From NCBI GenBank assembly GCA_028715605.1, contig JAQURM010000003.1:34810-98809 (forward strand): a DNA stretch of 64,000 bases, given 5' to 3'. Numbering within the stretch: position 1 is the stretch's first letter; each line of letters begins with the position of its first letter. Shown here one piece after another: positions 61,134-64,000 of the stretch. Under the pieces are notes generated by a model. That model had not been told where the DNA came from and searched no databases. It worked only from the letters and a program-made list of their open reading frames with translations. The DNA is from Desulfovibrionales bacterium. GTDB lineage: Bacteria; Desulfobacterota; QYQD01. The translations under genes and the position numbers were made by a program.

Positions 61134-61742
61134 CTACTCCTTGATGTTACGTTCGGCTATGAATCGGCAGATAGGAGCTCCCGTGGAACGGCATGAAACC
61201 TCGCGAGAGATAAACGTACCCATTCCGGCCGGATAACGAGGCCCATAAACCAAGTCCATATAGGAGGCTGTACACGCATTAAACATATAACATCGGCTAT
61301 GCGGTTGGGGGCCATATTCCTCCAGATAACGGCCGGGATCGTAGGCGTTTTTTACTGTCGTGACCAGTCTCTCGCTTGGCACCAGCTCTTCTACTTCTAT
61401 GTATCCTATACCAAAGACATTGGTAAAGGCTACCAGGGCCTGAACTTCGTCTTCCGGAGACTTGATCATGGGCAGGATGTGTTCCCGCCAGTGCATGGAT
61501 GTCCGTGCCCCATGAAAGGTGTGGTAGCCGCATTGCAGCACCGCGTCATAAAGTTTTTGCTCTACTACCTGAGCTGCACTCTCATCTACCTTATGGATGA
61601 CACGGGAGACGGCCTTAAAGAAAAATTCATTGTAATTTATGGCCGCGTATATTCCAAAAGCAGCCATGATCCCCCGCTCATTACTTTCAATGGGCAGGCG
61701 CGAAGCCAGTTCTATTACCTTTTTGCTGTCCATAGCCATCAC
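61134..61742 (-). CDS. V4R-like (4-vinyl reductase fold) sensor protein
   Basis: This 202-residue protein ends with a V4R-type signature: SCRSTGAPICRFIAERN at about residues 184-200, after GMGTFISREV. The helical N-terminus (GIMAAFGIYAAINYNEFFFK) and CGYHTFHG are typical of small hydrocarbon-binding V4R relatives. Its start overlaps the upstream paralogous gene (GTGA), and the kinase starts 6 nt after its end. It is probably an input or accessory protein for the kinase. Confidence 0.62.
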   Translation of the reverse strand: MMAMDSKKVIELASRLPIESNERGIMAAFGIYAAINYNEFFFKAVSRVIHKVDESAAQVVEQKLYDAVLQCGYHTFHGARTSMHWREHILPMIKSPEDEVQALVAFTNVFGIGYIEVEELVPSERLVTTVKNAYDPGRYLEEYGPQPHSRCYMFNACTASYMDLVYGPRYPAGMGTFISREVSCRSTGAPICRFIAERNIKE

Positions 61743-62251
61743 TTATTAACTGATACGGTAAATTCACATCGATCGCAGCCCGTAATCATGCAATGATCTT
61801 CCTCAACCCTATATTTACCCACCGTCCCTCCATAAATGGCCGCCAGTATTCCCGCCAAAAAACCACGGGTTAAATGGCAGACCGGTCTCCGGCGACGGCC
61901 ATATTTGGCCAACCAGCCTACCACATAGTAAGAGGAATCAGCCCAGGCCCTGCCCCCGGATTCATTCAACTGCGAGAAATCCAACCGGCCGAACCCCATA
62001 AACCGGTACAGTTCAGCGGCGGCCTCCATCTTGTCCCGATCGGTCTTGTCCTTTCCCAGACTCAATATATAATTATTGAAATTAAGGTAAAATTCTTCGG
62101 CTGCCGCACGGACAAAGATATCCACCGCATTAATTTCCTCTATTTCTTCAAGCGCCTTGACTAACCCACAATTATAATGATGGCAATGGAGGGATACCAT
62201 CACCCCGTCAAGTTTCATGATATTAAGATTGGAGTCAAAACAGACAAGCAT
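61739..62251 (-). CDS. V4R-like sensor protein, first gene of the kinase operon
   Basis: This 170-residue paralogue of the next gene has KLDGVMVSLHCHHYNCGLVKALEE with Cys/His that could bind metal. It ends with VEEDHCMITGCDRCEFTVSV, the V4R signature (C...GCDxCEF). It heads the three-gene signalling operon, opposite to the plus-strand sigma54 promoter locus. Ligand unknown; metal plus a small hydrophobic molecule is the family expectation. Confidence 0.65.
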   Translation of the reverse strand: MLVCFDSNLNIMKLDGVMVSLHCHHYNCGLVKALEEIEEINAVDIFVRAAAEEFYLNFNNYILSLGKDKTDRDKMEAAAELYRFMGFGRLDFSQLNESGGRAWADSSYYVVGWLAKYGRRRRPVCHLTRGFLAGILAAIYGGTVGKYRVEEDHCMITGCDRCEFTVSVNK

Positions 62252-62424
62252 GACAAAGAGATCCTTAGCATTTGTAGTGTATGTTATTTATTTAACAAAT
62301 TCCATCGGCAAATATCAAGCAATTCTTTAATAAGACCTCGGGGACATGGGTATGATTTCTGGTTGTGCGATGTAGATTAATGAGGAGGGGTTGAGACCTA
62401 ATGCAGAGGATTGGGTTAGAGAAA

Positions 62425-62459
62425 TTGCAGGAATGCAATAATCAGTTGCAATAACGCAA
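62425..62459. promoter_or_regulatory. Tandem TTGC-N6-GCAA palindromes (candidate activator sites)
   Basis: Two copies of TTGC-N6-GCAA (62425-62438 and 62446-62459) begin exactly 21 bp apart, two helical turns. They lie about 110-140 bp before the sigma54 -24 element, the usual place for an enhancer-binding protein. Confidence 0.6.
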
Positions 62460-62566
62460 TGATATTCCGGTATTTTAAAAGATGAACCTATCTAATCAAG
62501 CGGATATATTTTAATTTTTGTGAACGCTATAAGGGCAACCGACAAGAAAGCAGGACAGAGATAATA

Positions 62567-62582
62567 TTGGCACATTAATTGC
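62567..62582 (+). promoter_or_regulatory. Sigma54 (RpoN) -24/-12 promoter
   Basis: TTGGCAC-ATTAA-TTGCT places GG (62569-62570) and GC (62581-62582) exactly 10 bp apart, close to the TTGGCACG-N4-TTGCW consensus. No open frame follows; the predicted start is near 62594. Confidence 0.75.
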
Positions 62583-62593
62583 TTAATTTAAGG

Positions 62594-62673
62594 TTAGGCT
62601 GTTAGGTGCCGGGAGAGGGAACAGGGATGAGAATTTTGCCCCCTATCTATCCTGTTCCCCTCCCGGTTTTTTT
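62594..62673 (+). ncRNA. Candidate sigma54-dependent small RNA (about 80 nt)
   Basis: Between the -24/-12 promoter and a U7 terminator lies an RNA of about 80 nt. It consists of a short 5' tail and one long hairpin: a 16-bp stem with a single bulged A and a 25-nt loop (62626-62650). There is no start codon with Shine-Dalgarno sequence inside. The rest of 62252-62973 holds no gene; 62730-62930 has inverted-repeat remnants (CATCCGGAAACC and its near-complement). Confidence 0.55.
62609..62673 (+). terminator. Strong intrinsic terminator of the small RNA
   Basis: The stem CCGGGAGAGGGAACAGG (62609-62625) pairs with CCTGTTCCCCTCCCGG (62651-62666) with one bulge, followed by seven T (62667-62673). 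Confidence 0.85.
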
Positions 62674-62973
62674 ATTGTAATATACAAGCGAAGTTAGACC
62701 AATGGAGGTAGGATACATGTAAATAGTGCTCATCCGGAAACCACCGTTTCCGGTCGTTCCCTAGGCAGATTCGCCGAGGCGAACTTCACGCTATCAGCTG
62801 TCAGCAAAAAGTGAGGACAAACAACATATTAAGCTGAATGCTGATTGCTGAGCGCAGATTGCTCCATCTGGAAATCTTGGGGTTTCGGATGGAAACTAAC
62901 TAGCGATTTCGGCAAAGGTTCCTTGTGGTTAATCTTTTGATAATACGACGAATAACAGACGAAAGGGAAAAGT

Positions 62974-63822
62974 ATGGCAGAGGAAAACGGAAAAAGTTGC
63001 AGTTGTGATAACGCGCGGGATGCGGCTCTGGCGGTTCAAGACGAGATGATAAGAGACTCGCTGGGCAGGATTAAAAATATCCTGCTGGTCATGAGCGGCA
63101 AAGGCGGCGTGGGCAAAAGCACGGTGGCCACGAATCTGGCGGTTGGCTTGAGCCAGTCCGGGTATAAAGTAGGCCTGATGGATGTTGACCTGCATGGGCC
63201 GAATATTCCACGGATGCTTGGGGTTACCGGGCAACCGGAGAATCTTCCGGGACATCGGGTTGGGCCGGTACGGTATTCGAATAACCTCGGGATTATTTCG
63301 ATCGAATCAGTGATGAGCGATAAGGATCAGGCCGTAATTTGGCGCGGCCCGGTAAAAATTTCGGCGATCCGTCAATTTCTATCGGATGTGGAATGGGGTG
63401 AGATGGATTATCTGATTGTCGATGCTCCTCCGGGAACAGGGGATGAACCGCTGACTGTGGCCCAGACTATCCCGGAGGCCCGGGCGGTGATCGTGACCAC
63501 TCCGCAGGAGGTCTCTTTGGCCGATGTCCGTAAATCTATAAACTTTTGTCGTGAAGTAAACATGCAGATCCTGGGCATTGTGGAGAATATGAGCGGACAA
63601 AAATGTCCGCAGTGCGGGCACGAAATCTCGTTGTTTAAGAGTGGTGGCGGTGAGAGAACAGCCCGTGATATGGGGATACCGTTTTTAGGCAAAATACCCA
63701 TTGATCCGGCGGTAGTGACAGCAGGCGATGCCGGCAAACCTTATGTGCTAAATACGGATAATGGCGTTGCGGCGAAGGCATTTAAGGAGCTGATTGATAA
63801 AATAATTTCGATGAGCAAATGA
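62974..63822 (+). CDS. Mrp/NBP35-family ATP-binding iron-sulfur carrier
   Basis: This 282-residue P-loop protein has an N-terminal CSC cluster (residues 9-11), the deviant Walker A VMSGKGGVGKSTVATNLA at about 39-56, DVDLHGPNIPRMLG, DAPPGTGDEPLT and VENMSGQKCPQCGHEI with the C-terminal CxxC. Mrp/ApbC carriers bind and transfer [4Fe-4S] clusters. It starts at ATG 62974 about 300 nt downstream of the small-RNA terminator, so it probably has a separate promoter. It precedes a methyltransferase gene. Confidence 0.93.
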   Translation: MAEENGKSCSCDNARDAALAVQDEMIRDSLGRIKNILLVMSGKGGVGKSTVATNLAVGLSQSGYKVGLMDVDLHGPNIPRMLGVTGQPENLPGHRVGPVRYSNNLGIISIESVMSDKDQAVIWRGPVKISAIRQFLSDVEWGEMDYLIVDAPPGTGDEPLTVAQTIPEARAVIVTTPQEVSLADVRKSINFCREVNMQILGIVENMSGQKCPQCGHEISLFKSGGGERTARDMGIPFLGKIPIDPAVVTAGDAGKPYVLNTDNGVAAKAFKELIDKIISMSK

Positions 63823-63858
63823 TGTTTTCCCCGTGTCGGCATTTTGTATGGTGATCGG

Positions 63859-64000
63859 ATGGCGCGAGAGGCTGCTACGGCGTTTGATGTCTTAGCCCGT
63901 GAGTACGATGCCTGGTATGAAAAGGAGCCGCTCCTTTTTGCTATAGAGCTGGAGGCGATAAGATGCGTCTGCCCTTCCCCGGGTAGGCCGTCGTTAGAAG
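63859..64000 (+). CDS. SAM-dependent methyltransferase, N-terminal fragment
   Basis: An ATG at 63859 opens a frame that runs off the window end (47 codons). It begins MAREAATAFDVLAREYDAWY, typical of class I methyltransferases (AFDxxAxxYDxWF), with the SAM-binding loop expected just beyond the edge. A same-strand gap of 36 nt to mrp suggests an operon. Confidence 0.65.
   Translation, partial: MAREAATAFDVLAREYDAWYEKEPLLFAIELEAIRCVCPSPGRPSLE

Noticed and set aside
1..64000. CRISPR arrays, integron attC sites, prophage or IS transposase genes
   Set aside because: No regularly spaced repeats, no attC core pairs and no transposase or integrase frame were found; only small repeats and an intron remnant.

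Overview
The window looks like a chromosomal segment of an anaerobic Desulfobacterota-like (former Deltaproteobacteria) bacterium. The reasons are multiheme c-type cytochromes with membrane cytochrome b, an FmdB zinc ribbon, a Ruv/YebC set, PAS/V4R-type signalling, small intergenic repeats typical of that group, and a working selenocysteine code. The taxonomic call is inference; there is no rRNA.

Layout. 1-2.1 kb is accessory: the tail of an unknown protein, HicBA, a group II intron 5' remnant, two orphan antitoxin-like genes and MazEF. 2.1-10.3 kb is a mixed housekeeping stretch (kinase fusion, a tetraheme cytochrome selenoprotein, MFS, SAM hydrolase, WYL regulator, RadC). 10.9-19.3 kb is one long minus-strand arsenic/redox cluster: ArsR with an operator-promoter, ArsP-like permease, redox disulfide proteins, ACR3, an octaheme cytochrome c-cytochrome b protein, thioredoxin, CcdA and a nitroreductase. 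19.4-25.8 kb holds a DsrE-like selenoprotein, TrmO, CobO, RtcB-archease and an RdgC-like gene. 25.9-29.3 kb is a three-gene operon of two coiled-coil proteins and a MamK-like bacterial actin. 29.6-38.5 kb is transport: an ABC-2 exporter, then a TonB-dependent receptor with a FecCD-type ABC importer, CooT and TonB-ExbDB. 38.7-43.8 kb has PanE, RuvCAB, YebC and RlmE. 43.9-51.0 kb carries selC (tRNA-Sec) followed by the conserved rpmH-rnpA-yidD-yidC-jag-mnmE-rsmG cluster. 51.3-57.4 kb has tRNA-Ala, tRNA-Arg, a Mut7-C protein, a lipoprotein, a long TPR protein, RpoH and PurM. 57.4-64 kb has an enlarged YeiH transporter with a Cys-rich partner, two V4R-like sensors with a hybrid kinase, a sigma54-promoter small-RNA locus, Mrp and a truncated methyltransferase.

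The main result is that three genes here read through in-frame UGA codons, in a window that also encodes tRNA-Sec behind a strong promoter. They are a phosphoesterase-like tetraheme cytochrome (CGU motif), a DsrE-like protein (UxxC motif) and an octaheme cytochrome c-cytochrome b fusion in the arsenic operon. The first two have UGA-proximal hairpins with the same GGUCUG apical loop, matching the E. coli fdhF SECIS loop. An annotator treating UGA as stop would cut all three short.

Other notable points are the MamK-like filament operon with no other recognised magnetosome gene nearby, a short hairpin RNA between a near-consensus sigma54 promoter and a strong terminator with tandem TTGC-N6-GCAA sites upstream, and an intrinsic terminator about 30 nt before the TonB receptor start that suggests attenuation. 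No database search was possible, so all family assignments rest on recalled motifs.
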